Source of the DNA: Lepeophtheirus salmonis
Lineage: Eukaryota > Arthropoda > Copepoda > Siphonostomatoida > Caligidae
Assembly (NCBI RefSeq): GCF_016086655.4
Contig: NC_052131.2
Span: 37,573,705 to 37,637,704, forward strand
Direction of reading: 5' to 3'
DNA length: 64,000 nucleotides
The notes under the pieces are model-generated. The model saw nothing but the letters and a program-made list of their open reading frames with translations, was not told the DNA's origin and ran no database searches. A program made the translations under genes and the position numbers. Of the stretch, positions 37,325-48,140 are shown piece after piece; the first letter of the stretch is position 1; every line of letters starts with the position of its first letter.

Positions 37325-37485
37325 AAGAAATTGTTGTCAAATCCCATAGGCTGAATTTATTCAATATGGGCTCCATTACAGGTAATGATAATCTCAATAC
37401 AGTGACTACAGTTTGTTAAGTCTTTGTCAATTTTGTCGTGTGGGTTGCATTTGTGATGCCCTTAATGGATGTATGGTATTACTTA
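37325..37485 (-). mobile_element. Probable mariner transposase C-terminal scrap
   Basis: On the - strand KIDKDLTNCSHCIEIIITCN then GAHIEYIQPMGF (about 37345-37440) resembles the --RIE-VI--NGGHIE terminus of mariner transposases. It is short, and the upstream half is not recognisable. The + frame at 37157-37354 is a shadow. Confidence 0.4.
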
Positions 37486-38040
37486 CTTCTTCAACAAAAA
37501 TGCTATATCTCAACTTTTCTTTCTAAAAAAGAGAAAAAAAAAGTTATTCAAACTTAATACTGACTATTAATTATTTATTTATTTGGACGTTTATTACTTA
37601 GAGAGATCTCAATTGTATTCAGATAACCAGCAAAATATATTTAACTTCTTTAAACAGGAAGAATATTATGCCGACAAAAAGAAAAAAAAACATACCTCCA
37701 TTACGAAAAAGAAATAATTATTTTTGAATTACAAATTAAATTATTTATCATTCGACAATAGCAGCCATTTTTCTGTATTTTGGTTTGCTTTCCAATTTGA
37801 AAAAAAAAACATAAATAAAAAAAAATACATCAATATAGTAAAAAATAATTTACAAACAAAATAGGTATTTTTAAATTGAAATATTTTAGTTTGTATGTAA
37901 TTTTCCCCATAATGGATTTCTTTTTCCATTTTTTTCTTCCATAGTAAAAAATTGTCGAGTATACTAAAAGAAATTTATCCTATTTATCTGTCAAAAACAA
38001 ATATACAATATATATGTTATGTACATGTGTATCGACATGA

Positions 38041-38815
38041 TCTATATTAATAAGAAAAATATCTGCTTGTCTATATGAATGTATGGAAAACAGTTACAAA
38101 GTGTACTTATATACGAGAATGGTCTGAAAAGTTTTCGATCTACACGTGAAAATGGGAGCACTCATAAAGAAAAACTATTCACATCTATTTATCATTTCTT
38201 GAAAGTCACTCACCAAAGTTTCAAGCATTTTGGACGTGTAGTTATTATGTAAAAGTCGTTTGAGTGAGCTGATGTGTGTGGTCCTTTAAAAATGTAAAAC
38301 AACAGTTTTTTAGTCTGAGAACAATTAAGGCGACAGTTTTTTGGGATAGTTATGGAGTTATTTTAATTTTGTATCTTCTAAAATAAAAAAAACAAAAAAA
38401 AACAACATGACAGACGTACCTCATGGTGCCTCTTGATGTATAACGTAAATATATTATGATCGAGATATGACAATGCATTCATAATAATGAAATATTGCAG
38501 GAGTTGTTTATAAATTATCAAATCGGTGTACAGGGTGCACTGTACAAGGTGTGTTTAAAAATAGTCTACTTTTCTATTTTTGTGGCCAACGAACATTTGT
38601 ATTTAGCATACAAGGAACACTGTTTTGTTTGGTTATGTAAGTGAGCGCTCGATAGACTAAAGTACTCATCAGTCAACCAATCAAATTAAACCTTTTCTTT
38701 CCAACACTTGTTAATATTATTTCATTGATGCAGAAAGAACACGTCATATGAAATAATATAAATATTGAGGAGCTACGTATGAGTGTGCTTGTGAAACATT
38801 GAGATGAATACTGAA
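38041..38815 (+). repeat. Dispersed repeat R1, copy 2
   Basis: Partner of 12592-13140, longer by insertions in its first half (about 38140-38460). It contains the same ordered blocks, ending GAGTGTGCTTGTGAAACATT. Within it, AGAATGGTCTGAAAAGTTTTCGA (38117-38139) resembles text seen near the ends of some mariner elements, so R1 could be an old DNA-transposon derivative. Confidence 0.6.
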
Positions 38816-39582
38816 AATCTCTTATTATTTAAGTAAAATTTGTCTTTTTGCCAATGCACAATTACTTTAAAAATGCAGTGTACTTCCCTTAGTAAATAAA
38901 TAAGTTTTATGGTTTTTTTTTTAAATCAGACTTTGTACATAGTCTACATATATTTGGCTTTAATCTCGTTCTGTCTTAGATTGGTTCCTGCCATCCATTG
39001 GACTGTCAATACTAGGACTGATTAATAATAAGATAAATAAAGTTGAATCACTTCATCCAGGAGTGAACTATATAAGTTTTATGACTGATATGTAGTACTG
39101 AACTAGACCTGATGAAGACTGAACTGGACAAGACTACTCGTACATACATAATAAGTATTTAAGATTATGAACCGTTTTTAAGTCAATTTTCTAATCACAC
39201 TTTTCCGATGATATTATTCATACATATCAATTAGCATAATGGGTTCAAAGTGAATGCTTCATACTTTAATGATAGTTTCATCAACACAACAAATGAGTTT
39301 CCAATAAGAGGGACTACTTGGTGAAAACTACAAAGAAAAACACTCAGATAAAGTAGACATTACAATTAGCTCCAAAAATAACACGCCATAGTGTCATTTA
39401 TTTGAGGTATATAGGTTTACGATAACTCATGAAAGTGAAAGCTTGTATCCACTTTTTACATGAATATGTAAATATTTGGTGCGTCAAAATAAAAACAATC
39501 ATTTAGTAAAAATCAAGAAAAGGAGGAAATCTGAAAATGCTATTACTTCTATGTCAATATTTTATAGTCATATTGGAATTAA

Positions 39583-39720
39583 TTATAAGTTTGTTATTCC
39601 AATTTGTGGGATGAATTGAGATACCCAAGAATTTTATAACCTTTTTTGAATTGCCCCGATATGGTCTTTCATAATTTTTTTTTCAACTTTTCCTTTTTTT
39701 TTATTCTTACGACAATTTTT
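39583..39720 (-). repeat. Dispersed repeat R3, copy 2
   Basis: Partner of 34857-35010 in the same orientation (TTATAAGTTTGTTATTCCAA, TGAATTGAGATACCCAAG, GATATGGTCTTTCATAA). It is shorter and more decayed. Confidence 0.5.
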
Positions 39721-39959
39721 GACATTGCTTCATAGGATCAACAAAAATAATTTTTTGTCATAAATTGACAATAATTTTTCCAAGAGTACAAATATAATCC
39801 TAATTCAATTATGATAAAAATTATTCTAGTTTGTTTTGTCACATAAATATGCAAAAAAAAATTACTTCATCAATATATATATCAAAGGCAATGAAGTTGA
39901 CTTAACGGCTATAAATGGAAGGTTAAGAGTCATAGCAACAATTTTGCCACAAAATTTTA

Positions 39960-40095
39960 ACAAAACCATGGAAGTGACGGAAAAAGTAGGCTGAAATAGC
40001 TCGAACAGAACATGGGGCCAGAGTTATCTCCTTTCCTCCAAATACCTCAGAACGACTGTCTACGACCTTCTAAAGCCCCTAAACGAGTCTGCTGA
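39960..40095 (+). mobile_element. Probable mariner N-terminal helix-turn-helix scrap
   Basis: TTVYDLLKPLNESADVT (about 40048-40098) matches the TTVYD-VK-FNESGDVT recognition-helix region found in this type of mariner transposase. The preceding EIARTEHGARVISFL, in another frame, fits the first helices. The element is not followed further. Confidence 0.4.
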
Positions 40096-40099
40096 CGTC

Positions 40100-40804
40100 A
40101 CCTTGAGGCTCTAAAAGCTTTAAGTTACAAGAAGAGAATGTGACCCGAATATTTCATTTGAAGGGAATCCAAATAAACTTAGATTGAAGTTGGTCAATTA
40201 CTGAACTTCGATCAGGATAACAGTTTATATAGCAGTCAATTTGGGACTCGCCTTCTATGTCCGAGTCCAGGCTCTCTTCCTCTCAGTTGTTGTCAACCCC
40301 GATCGTGTTCAGTGCTGCGCTAAGATCTTAAGGCAGTTGAATCTTGGTAAAATTCTTCCTCTGAGATTTTTCTCAAAAGGAAGCGTAATCGGCGTCGTCT
40401 TCAAAGCGTCTTTTTTCTTTCAGCAAAATCAAAGGCTCGCCAAGGAGGACTATTACCAGACCTGATGAAAAAGTTTGCCTAACTTAAAAGTTTTTTGTAG
40501 CTCTAGGGTTTACCTCTAGTGACATTCAAGACACTGTCGAACTTCTTAAAATAAAAAAATATTATGTAGTAACTTTTGAAGAATAAACCCCATTAAGGGA
40601 CACTTTTTATAATTGGATCAAATCTGGACTTTATACATTAGGGGAAAAAGACAATTTGATCCACGGGCGACTTTCTAATTTTGTCCACTGATGATGAAAA
40701 GAACAGTCTATAATTTTAAGACCAAACAAAATAAAAAAATTTGGAAGAAGAAAAAGGGTTAGTATATTTCCAAGAACACCATTATCACTATCAAGTATAG
40801 GAGT
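40100..40804. other. Unclassified DNA between two transposon scraps
   Basis: A 74-codon + frame at 40241-40465 sits in a less AT-rich patch (40230-40450). I recognise no family in any frame. It probably belongs to the surrounding Tc1/mariner debris. Confidence 0.35.
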
Positions 40805-41000
40805 AGAAAAAATATGTTTTTCTGGTGTTTCCCTCCTAAACGGACGCTTTATCTTATTAAAGGGAGGATGGCCGGGCCTATGTATCCCACGATGTATAAC
40901 GACAATGGCACAAAGCATATGGGCAAAGGAACAAAGCAGTGGCTCAAGAACAAAGTCATTGAGTTGCTAAACCAATCTCCGGACCTCAATTCCATATAAA
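40805..41000 (+). mobile_element. Tc1-like transposase fragment
   Basis: The open frame 40814-40999 reads KGRMAGPMYPTMYNDNGTKH, then KGTKQWLKNKVIELLNQSPD and LNSI. This fits the Tc1 order G-M----Y...DN-PKHT...WL---I--L-WP-QSPDLNPIE, with a gap. The second Asp survives as YNDNGTKH and the third as SPDLN. It stops right after LNSI. Confidence 0.6.
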
Positions 41001-41579
41001 ATCGGCAAAATATCCAATTTTTATATCCCCTACTGTAATGTGAATGCTTTCTATTTTTAAAAAAATGTGGTTTTGCATGTAATATGCCTCTTTTTTTGAT
41101 TAACAAAAAGGCTTGTGTGTCTGTGTACTAAAACAAATATGCCTAGAGAAAAAGAGGAGAGGAGAGAAAGACTTAAGTAAATAATGCCTGCGTAGACAAA
41201 TGCATTTATGAATTATAAAAAACTTAAAGAAGTGACCTACATATATCTGATATTTTGTGTTTCGATTTTTTCTCTTTAATTGAAATAAATATTATAATAT
41301 TTTACTATGCTATTAATAAGAGGTTTTGAATGACAATATAACTAAACAAATGCTTCCAAAACATGCATAAACATTTAACTCATTTTTTTAATTAAGAACC
41401 ATATATTGGACAGGGATAAGTGTATGTAAAAAAATAATAACTATTATTTATTATTATTAAAATTCGTGAAGAAATTGTTGTATACTGTTTATAACTTTGT
41501 TAATAAATTATTAGGATTGTATTTGTTCTTAATATGATAATTAAATCCGTTCCATTCCCAGGTTTCGTTTTGTTTAATC

Positions 41580-42030
41580 AAAGAAGCGTTTGATTAGGGA
41601 AGGGCTGTAAGGTTTGTAGTGCCCCCGCCCCCCTTCAGAAAAAAAAAAAATAATTATAAAGGCTTTTTGCATTTTACTAGAAAATTTAATATTTAAATTC
41701 TTCTTTTAGAAATTTAATTTAATTGTGTAAATTTTCTTTCCAAAAATTTTGATTTTCATTGAATAGCTGTGAATAACTAATAATTGGAGAAATTTTTCTA
41801 TGAAAAATTCAATATGTAAAATGACAGTTTTGAATGTAGATTTTTGATTTTTTGTTACAAATTTGTATTTTTTTGTTAATAACTGTATTTTTCATTTTTT
41901 TTTGTCCAAATAATATAATATTAGAAATTTGTTTCCCAAAATGTAAATTTTTCATTTTTTTTCTCCAAAAAAATTCCAATAACGAATCTATTTCCCCAAA
42001 AAATATAATCCTGCAGACGCCTCTGAGTTC
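41580..42030 (+). repeat. Dispersed repeat R2, copy 2
   Basis: The head GGTTTGTAGTGCCCCCGCCCC is followed by a poly-A tract, CATTTTACTAGAAAA, and degenerate T-rich units (GAATAGCTGTGAATAAC; TTTTTCATTTTTTTTCTCC). It ends ATCCTGCAGACGCCTCTGAG at about 42029. The 65-codon frame at 41852-42049 is a low-complexity shadow of these units. Confidence 0.6.
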
Positions 42031-42614
42031 CCACTCGACTGTGTTTTAAAGGTTCTTAAAAAAATGTCACAAATTTATAAGCACCCTTTTCAAGGTATCA
42101 TTTTAACAATATAATATTGACGTAGTATCTCAGTTTGCCATAATTATTAATTTGGGCTCTATTAGAATATAAATTCAATTTATTAAAGATTGATTTATGA
42201 TGGCGTCAATAAAATATATACATGACATAATTTATCGAAATTGTGCTCTGGGAGCTCAGATGGGGAGTTCTTATGCATCCATTCTACATACTGGGCATAC
42301 CACAAAGTGACTAACACCTGTTCCTGTCTTTGGTCAAAACGCCTAGGCGTACAAATTTGTCCTAAATATAGGAATGTAAAAATTGGTTGTCTGAGTGTTT
42401 TGCCATAGAGACAAAGACTTTTACGAAAAGGACCTGATGAAGTTGGATTCTCGTTGGCACTACGTTATCAAACAGAATGGGGCATACTTGTCTTAAATAG
42501 GATGATTGTAACCTTTGGTATAAATCAAGCCATATTTAATTACTTTGTATGTTTGGCGATTTTTTTTTCTATTGAAAAATATGGATCAAAAAATTTACCA
42601 TGAAATTTTGTGTA

Positions 42615-42890
42615 AATTAAATGAAGTGCTCTTTAAACACTATAAATGTTTACCGGGGCATACAGTGAAACATTTCTATGTAAAAAAATATGAATAAGCG
42701 GCCAAATTCTTCCGAGATGGCAGAGAAGTAGTGAAGGAAATTGTTTTGAAAACAATCGAACGAAATCAGAAAAGTTCCAGATGATATTGACAAACATTCT
42801 GTCAAAAAAGCACCGGGAATTGTTAATTTAAATTTCCCGCGCTGAAAGGATAAAAATACCTTTTTTTCTAGGTTGGCAGCCCTGTTTTTC
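42615..42890 (+). mobile_element. Small mariner scrap upstream of the larger copy
   Basis: AKFFRDGREVVKEIVLKT (about 42693-42746) combines the FKDGRE motif with VKEIVLKN, which is normally about 20 residues further on. AGTGAAGGAAATTGT is shared exactly with the main copy (about 43215). It looks like an internally deleted copy of the same family. The - frame at 42650-42892 is a shadow. Confidence 0.4.
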
Positions 42891-42984
42891 ATTTTGACGC
42901 CAAGTTTGGGTGCAATTTGTATATCAGTTTGCTCACAACAGCTGCATAAGTCATTCTACCTCACTAGTACTCCACAATTTTTAC

Positions 42985-44010
42985 AATGAACGAAATTATG
43001 GAAAAAAAAGAGTTTGCCTTAAATTTTGTGTTGCGAACGAAATTTCATGTGTTGACGATTTGAAAATGTAAAAAAAAGCTTTTGGTGAATCAGATTTATC
43101 AAAAATCCGTTCATATGAGTGGTGCAAAGCGTTAAATGAGGGCTGTGAGATTGTCGAATACATGCCGCGTTCTGGGGCACCTGTGTCCTCGACCACCGAA
43201 CTGAACATCGACGCAGTGAAGGAAATTGTGTTTAAAAATCATCATACTAGGTTAAAGGACTGATCAAATTGCCTTAAGATCTCTCACAAGTCAGTTTGTA
43301 CCATTAAGACTGAAAATTTGGGCATGAGAGACGTCATTGCACGGCTTGTTTCAAAAGAACTAAATTTCCTTAAAAAAAAAGTACCGTGAGGAAGTCTCTT
43401 TGGACATGCTTGATCCTCCGAATTTCGGCCCAACATTCATGAAACGCATCATAACTGGTGATGTGACGTGGGTCTACGAGTATGAAATCCAAACAATCCC
43501 CCACAACTCTGAAAATGGAGGGAGAAAACGTGCCAAAACTGAAACAAACACACCAAAGTGGCTACAACTCAGTGTCATTGTTTTCTTTGAACTATGCTGT
43601 GACAGAGTACTATTTGGGCGTACTAAGGCGTTTGCGTGAGAAAATCCGTCAAAAAGGGCTATAAGTATTGAAGAACAACTTGTGGATTTTACACAACGAT
43701 AACCTGGAAGCGTACATAGCCACGATTGTAAGTAAATTCAAAGATCAACCACCATATTCACCTGATTTAGCTCAGTGTGTTTTTTTTTGTGCTACAAATT
43801 TAAATTGCAACTCCGTTTTGAGTCTATTGAATCCATAAAAAATCGTGAAAGGAGCTAAAGGCACTGCCAGAAAGTGCCTCAAAAAATTATATTTCGGGAC
43901 TCAAAAATGTTGGCATATGTGTACTGCATCCAATTGAGATTACATTGAAGGAAATCAAATGAATTTTAATGATTAAATGTGAAATTTGTGTCTTATTTAG
44001 TAATTCCTGA
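42985..44010 (+). mobile_element. Decayed mariner transposase, nearly full length
   Basis: Read across several frameshifts it has the full order of an irritans/mauritiana-type transposase (Transposase_1 family). The start is MEKKEFALNFVLRTKF (43000). Then come FGESDLSKIRSYEWCKALNE (about 43081), PRSGAPVSSTTELNIDAVKE, ENLGMRD, and RIITGDVTWVYEYE (about 43445-43490, first Asp kept, the next Glu changed to Val). ILHNDNLEAY (about 43685-43710, second Asp kept) is followed by PPYSPDLAQCVFF (about 43750-43790, where the last Asp of PCDFF is Val). The end is GLKNVGICVLHPIEITLKE. It is inactive. Confidence 0.8.
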
Positions 44011-44029
44011 TACATTTCTGGCAGAATAT

Positions 44030-44396
44030 ATAATTGGCTCTTGCTATGATATTTTTTCAAATGTTGAAAAGTGTGTCAGATAATTTTGTTCCAAAACTCC
44101 TTAATTTTAACAAAAAGAATAGTTGCATGAAGATCGTTGATGAGCTATTGACAGACGTCAATTATGATCATTATTTGCTCAAAAGAGTCATCACTGGTGA
44201 AAAATCAAAAGTATGTGTTAAGTATATCGAAACCAAGGCCCAATCATGCAAATGGAAGACCTCTGGAACTATGGCAAAAAATCGTCCAACAAGCAAAATA
44301 CTTTTGACCATTATGCCTCCCAAAAATAAACTGAACAAATTAGCTTTAAACAATAAAAAAATGTTATTTTTCGATTGTACTATCATAAAAAAATAA
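44030..44396 (+). mobile_element. Second, different mariner transposase fragment
   Basis: A 120-codon open segment carries VSDNFVPKLLNFNKKNSCMK, IVDELLTDVNYDHYLLKRVI, TGEKSKVCVKYIETKAQSCK and a final ILLTIMPPKNKL. This is the middle of a mariner transposase: AKFVPKLL--DQK, LLKRVITGDETWVYGYDIETK, QSS-WK. The first catalytic Asp of TGDETW is lost (TGEKSK). It differs from the neighbour at 42985-44010, so it comes from another subfamily. Despite the length of its frame it is unlikely to be a host gene. Confidence 0.75.
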
Positions 44397-44459
44397 AAAG
44401 TCTAGCATATCAACTGTACGTTTCCCCCAAAATTTGAAAAGTATCCTTAATATAATTTT

Positions 44460-45315
44460 AATAGCAATATTCACTCACAATAACATCCCCGGTGGTCTTT
44501 ACAGCCAAACACCTTTTCCTTACACTATGAAACGGAATATCAATTTCGACCTGTAATTGATTTACTGGATCTTTTTGAGCCTTGGAATGATACTCTTTGA
44601 TGAAGTTGCCATCAGTTAAAGGGTTTCTTTATCTTTTCATCTTATACATTATTTTGTAACTTGTAAGAGTGAAAAAATTATTTTCAGCAAACTTTCTCAT
44701 GAAGAAGTTTCCTTGAGTTTCTAAACCGCATTTAATGGACTCAAATTTCTCATAGCATAACTTTGCAAACAACTTTAAATATATTTATAGATATTTTGTT
44801 TCATAGTGACGGCGAAGATTTTACTCTTTCACATTTGCAAAACTTTCGCTGCATATTAAGCAACTAGCTTTCTGGTCTTTTATTTCCACAAAGAAATATT
44901 TTGCTCCCCACTCTTCATTGAAAACGTGACACTCGGCACCCACTTTTTTCTTCTTTTATAGGCCACAAAGAAGGGTGAAGAAAACAGGATCTGAAAGTGA
45001 TGGGGAAAGATGGGTAATTGTGGAATAACCGACTAGAGAATGGAGGAAATGAATGTTGCTAATGCATGTGCTAAATATGAATTGAACATATATTTCTTAA
45101 AATGGTTATTTACAATATAATACATAATACATACGGTACAACATTAGTAAATTTAAGGCACATATCCTTCAGGATTGTCTAATATTCCAAAAATAATATT
45201 CAAGTTTAAATTTTATCACAAAATTTCGTGTTTTATATGTTTTATTAATCAAATTTAAATACAGCCGGCGGGCCGGGTGAACTGACGCAGTTTGGTGACC
45301 ACTGCTATAGTTCAA
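44460..45315 (-). mobile_element. hAT element remnant with BED zinc finger (ZBED/GTF2IRD2-like)
   Basis: On the - strand the translation runs KKKKVGAECHVFNEEWGAKY, FFVEIKDQKASCLICSESFA, NVKE-NLRRHYETKYL (about 44795-44950), FFMRKFAENN, then RNPLTDGNFIKEY. This is the N-terminal BED-finger region of the hAT transposases that gave rise to vertebrate ZBED5/FAM200/GTF2IRD2 genes. C-x2-C and the first His of the finger are present; the last His is Tyr. Stops interrupt it. About 300 bp upstream on the - strand, CCGGCGGGCCGGGTGAACTG (45265-45284) resembles the GGCCCGCGGGCC-type leaders common near hAT ends. The catalytic domain is not seen. Confidence 0.7.
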
Positions 45316-48099
45316 TCTCACAAGGCTTACAAAAACAAGAATCTACTCGCACTTTTTGCATACATATTTTAAGGTACATTTATCATAAATTGCCTGAGAG
45401 AATGGATTAAGAAAGGGAACATGATATTATTAATCAAAATCCCTCTTCTTAGGGGGGAGCAAGGGATATGCATTAATTTTTGTAAAAAGTCAAATTAGGA
45501 CTATTAATATTTCATTTGTTAAAGTTTATTTTTTATTTTTTGACATGAAGTTATTTCCTGCATGTACATATTTACAAATACCTATGAATAATTAAGGTAA
45601 AGTTTGGGTAAGTAGGTATATAGCTGCTTTAATCGACCAACCGAGGGGTGTTGTTCGTTATACCCGTACTAAAGTGATATTAGAACCGGTACTTATTGTG
45701 CCTTTAAGTCATGTGCCGTTGACCATAAGAACAGTTTGTGGGAGGGCAGGGAAGTAGTTAATTCAATCCTACAGTTTTCATTCCCATTTTGAATAATGAT
45801 ACTTTCTGACGTCATACGCTTCATGTTATTACACTTACAAATTATATATTATATATAATCATAAATTGAACAAAAAAACTTGAGTTATAAACTTAAAATA
45901 ACATATTACATATATACATCAAACCTTTTCTAGATGAGAATTCCATCTTTTATTTTTATCAAAAATTGCAAAGAAATTGTTTGCACTAATTTTGCAAAAT
46001 AAAAATAGGAAATATAATTTATTTACATTGTAAAGAGAAACACAAGATTACAAGAAATAATTTGTACATGCAAAAAAAACAAAAAAAACCTCGATAACTG
46101 GTTCATTTTTGCATATATTGCAAAAATTATTTAACAAAATGTTCTCAATATTAAAAGTACTATATTGTAGTATCATAGTCTAAATTTTATGTAAAAAATA
46201 CATTGTTTTGTGGCATTAATTCTGAAGAAATTGAAAATTGACGTTTAATGAAAAAATGAAGAAAACTCATTCATAAAATAACAGATATTTTTATGTGTCA
46301 AATTTATATGCAAACAATTTCCAGACAAATTTTTGCAAACTTCATGTGTTCTAAAAATTTCAATATTCAATTGAAAATCTTTTTTTGTACTTGAAGAAAA
46401 AAAAAATGAAAGTTACAATTTTACCCGATTTTTAATTTGCTTCAACTTTTTTGATTTCCAATAAATTTGAAAATGTTTTTATTCGTATAGTTGTTCTTGA
46501 GACGTCTGGCCCTTTTTGATTTTTAACTCAACCCCTTATTTAGTCTCTAAAAAATAGTTTAAGTGTTTCTGGGTATAGAATAGGCATCCCTCAAATGACC
46601 CCATTACACCCGTTATATCCTGACCAGGTTCAAAAGAGGCACAGATGAAACATTTCAGCCTCCTAGGGTTAACGGTGTGGGCCCCCATAAAGGCCACACT
46701 GACAAAAACTCTGGTATTTATATATACAAGAGGAATTTTCAATGAGCACAATCGCGTTTACACAGTGATGTGTGCGGAGAAGATCAACGATTTATTATGT
46801 TACGAAATTCCTGCGTGGGAACTAGATATAGATACTTACTGCCGTGACAAGCTTTAATCAGTTGATTGTTAGAACAAATTTGACTATGTGTATATCGTTT
46901 ACTCCTAGAAAAAATATATACTTTGATCAACTGGCCTGATTTTTTAGTAAACTGCAATTTTTATTATCTAGAGGAATGGTTTTGTGGATCAATCAATTCC
47001 AGGCAACTCAAGAATTAATTCGTTATGTTTATTTTGTTTGTTATCTAAGTGTGGGGAAATATTTAAGACGGATATTTCATCTACAGTTGGCTGTAGAAGA
47101 AGAAAATAGTAAGTGTAAATGCAATTTACTGTTGTCCCCTCTTGTTCAGTCCTAAAAATTTCCAAATTCGGTGACGTCAATCAACTTTATTTCTCCTTCT
47201 TTTAATTAACTCTAGTACTGAAGTCCGATTCTCTTACCAACTTTAAAAAGAGTATTTATTGTCTAAGTCGAGCAATCTTTTATTTTGAAATGACCGTATT
47301 CTCATCACTTACGTATCAATGTTTAAACCAGCTAGCAAAATGAATAGGAAACATCCCTTTAAATGGAACCATCTATCTGGTTGCAAAGAAAAAAACTCAT
47401 GCTTGCCGTTGATTAACTATTACGGGCAATGCTTGATGATCAATGTACTAATAAAGTTCTTATTTTCCTATATTATAACCGCATTTAGAAAAAGATTAAA
47501 GACCACTGATCTTGCAGGATAATACGACAATGTTTATCATACGAGAGGAAATTTGATCATGCTGCTCTAAACGAGTTTGTATGGACAAAGTTGTTGGTCG
47601 AGGGTAGAGAAAAAAATAAAATAAACAATTTTTACTTATCTGAACACTTATGGCAAGAGTTATACGATTATGCAATTATTATTTATGATGATTAGAATTA
47701 CTGTACTGTCATTTTCTAATTTGTTTTTAGAAATGTTCGACCCTAATTGTAAATTATGATTAATTAAGCTTTATGTTGGGTTTATCTCGACTTTTTTTAT
47801 TTTTCCTGGTTATATATCATTTAATATGTTAGATTTAATTATGTTGTATGAAAGAAAAATCTATATTTTTCAACAAATGTCTAATTGACTTGAAAATATT
47901 ATTTTCAAATATTCGTCATGAGCTTGAAAGTTTATTCCGATCGAAAAAATATTAACAATTATATATTGTCTATATACTTTTGTTAAATTATGTCGAGACA
48001 TTTTAAACTTGACATTGCAGTCCAAAAAAATTGTTCACGTATGGATTCGTAAATATTTAATCATTTTAATTTTTGTTTTCTTCGATGATATTGTCTACA
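45316..48099. other. No gene recognised; one exon-like frame at 46.6 kb
   Basis: Mostly AT-rich. A less AT-rich segment at 46600-46860 holds a 70-codon + frame ending GIFNEHNRVYTVMCAEKIND with LDIDTYCRDKL, and a 71-codon - frame. Neither matches a family I know. The frames at 46989-47180 and 47319-47522 are also unassigned. Confidence 0.4.
45672..45695 (+). repeat. Possible piece of repeat R4
   Basis: GTGATATTAGAACCGGTACTT resembles the head of the segment at 48688-48745. Confidence 0.25.
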
Positions 48100-48140
48100 T
48101 ACAGGGGCATCCGCAGGGGGTATATAAATTCATTTTCAGG
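48100..48140 (-). repeat. Terminus of repeat R2, opposite orientation
   Basis: CAGGGGCATCCGCAGGGGGTATA reads on the - strand as a close relative of the ATCCTGCAGACGCCTCTG end of repeat R2 at about 42010-42028. The body of the repeat could not be followed. Confidence 0.4.

Noticed and set aside
42650..43208. Minus-strand frames of 80 and 70 codons
   Set aside because: Antisense to + strand mariner relics.
44034..44396. 120-codon + frame as a host gene
   Set aside because: Readable as a fragment from the middle of a mariner transposase with the catalytic Asp lost.
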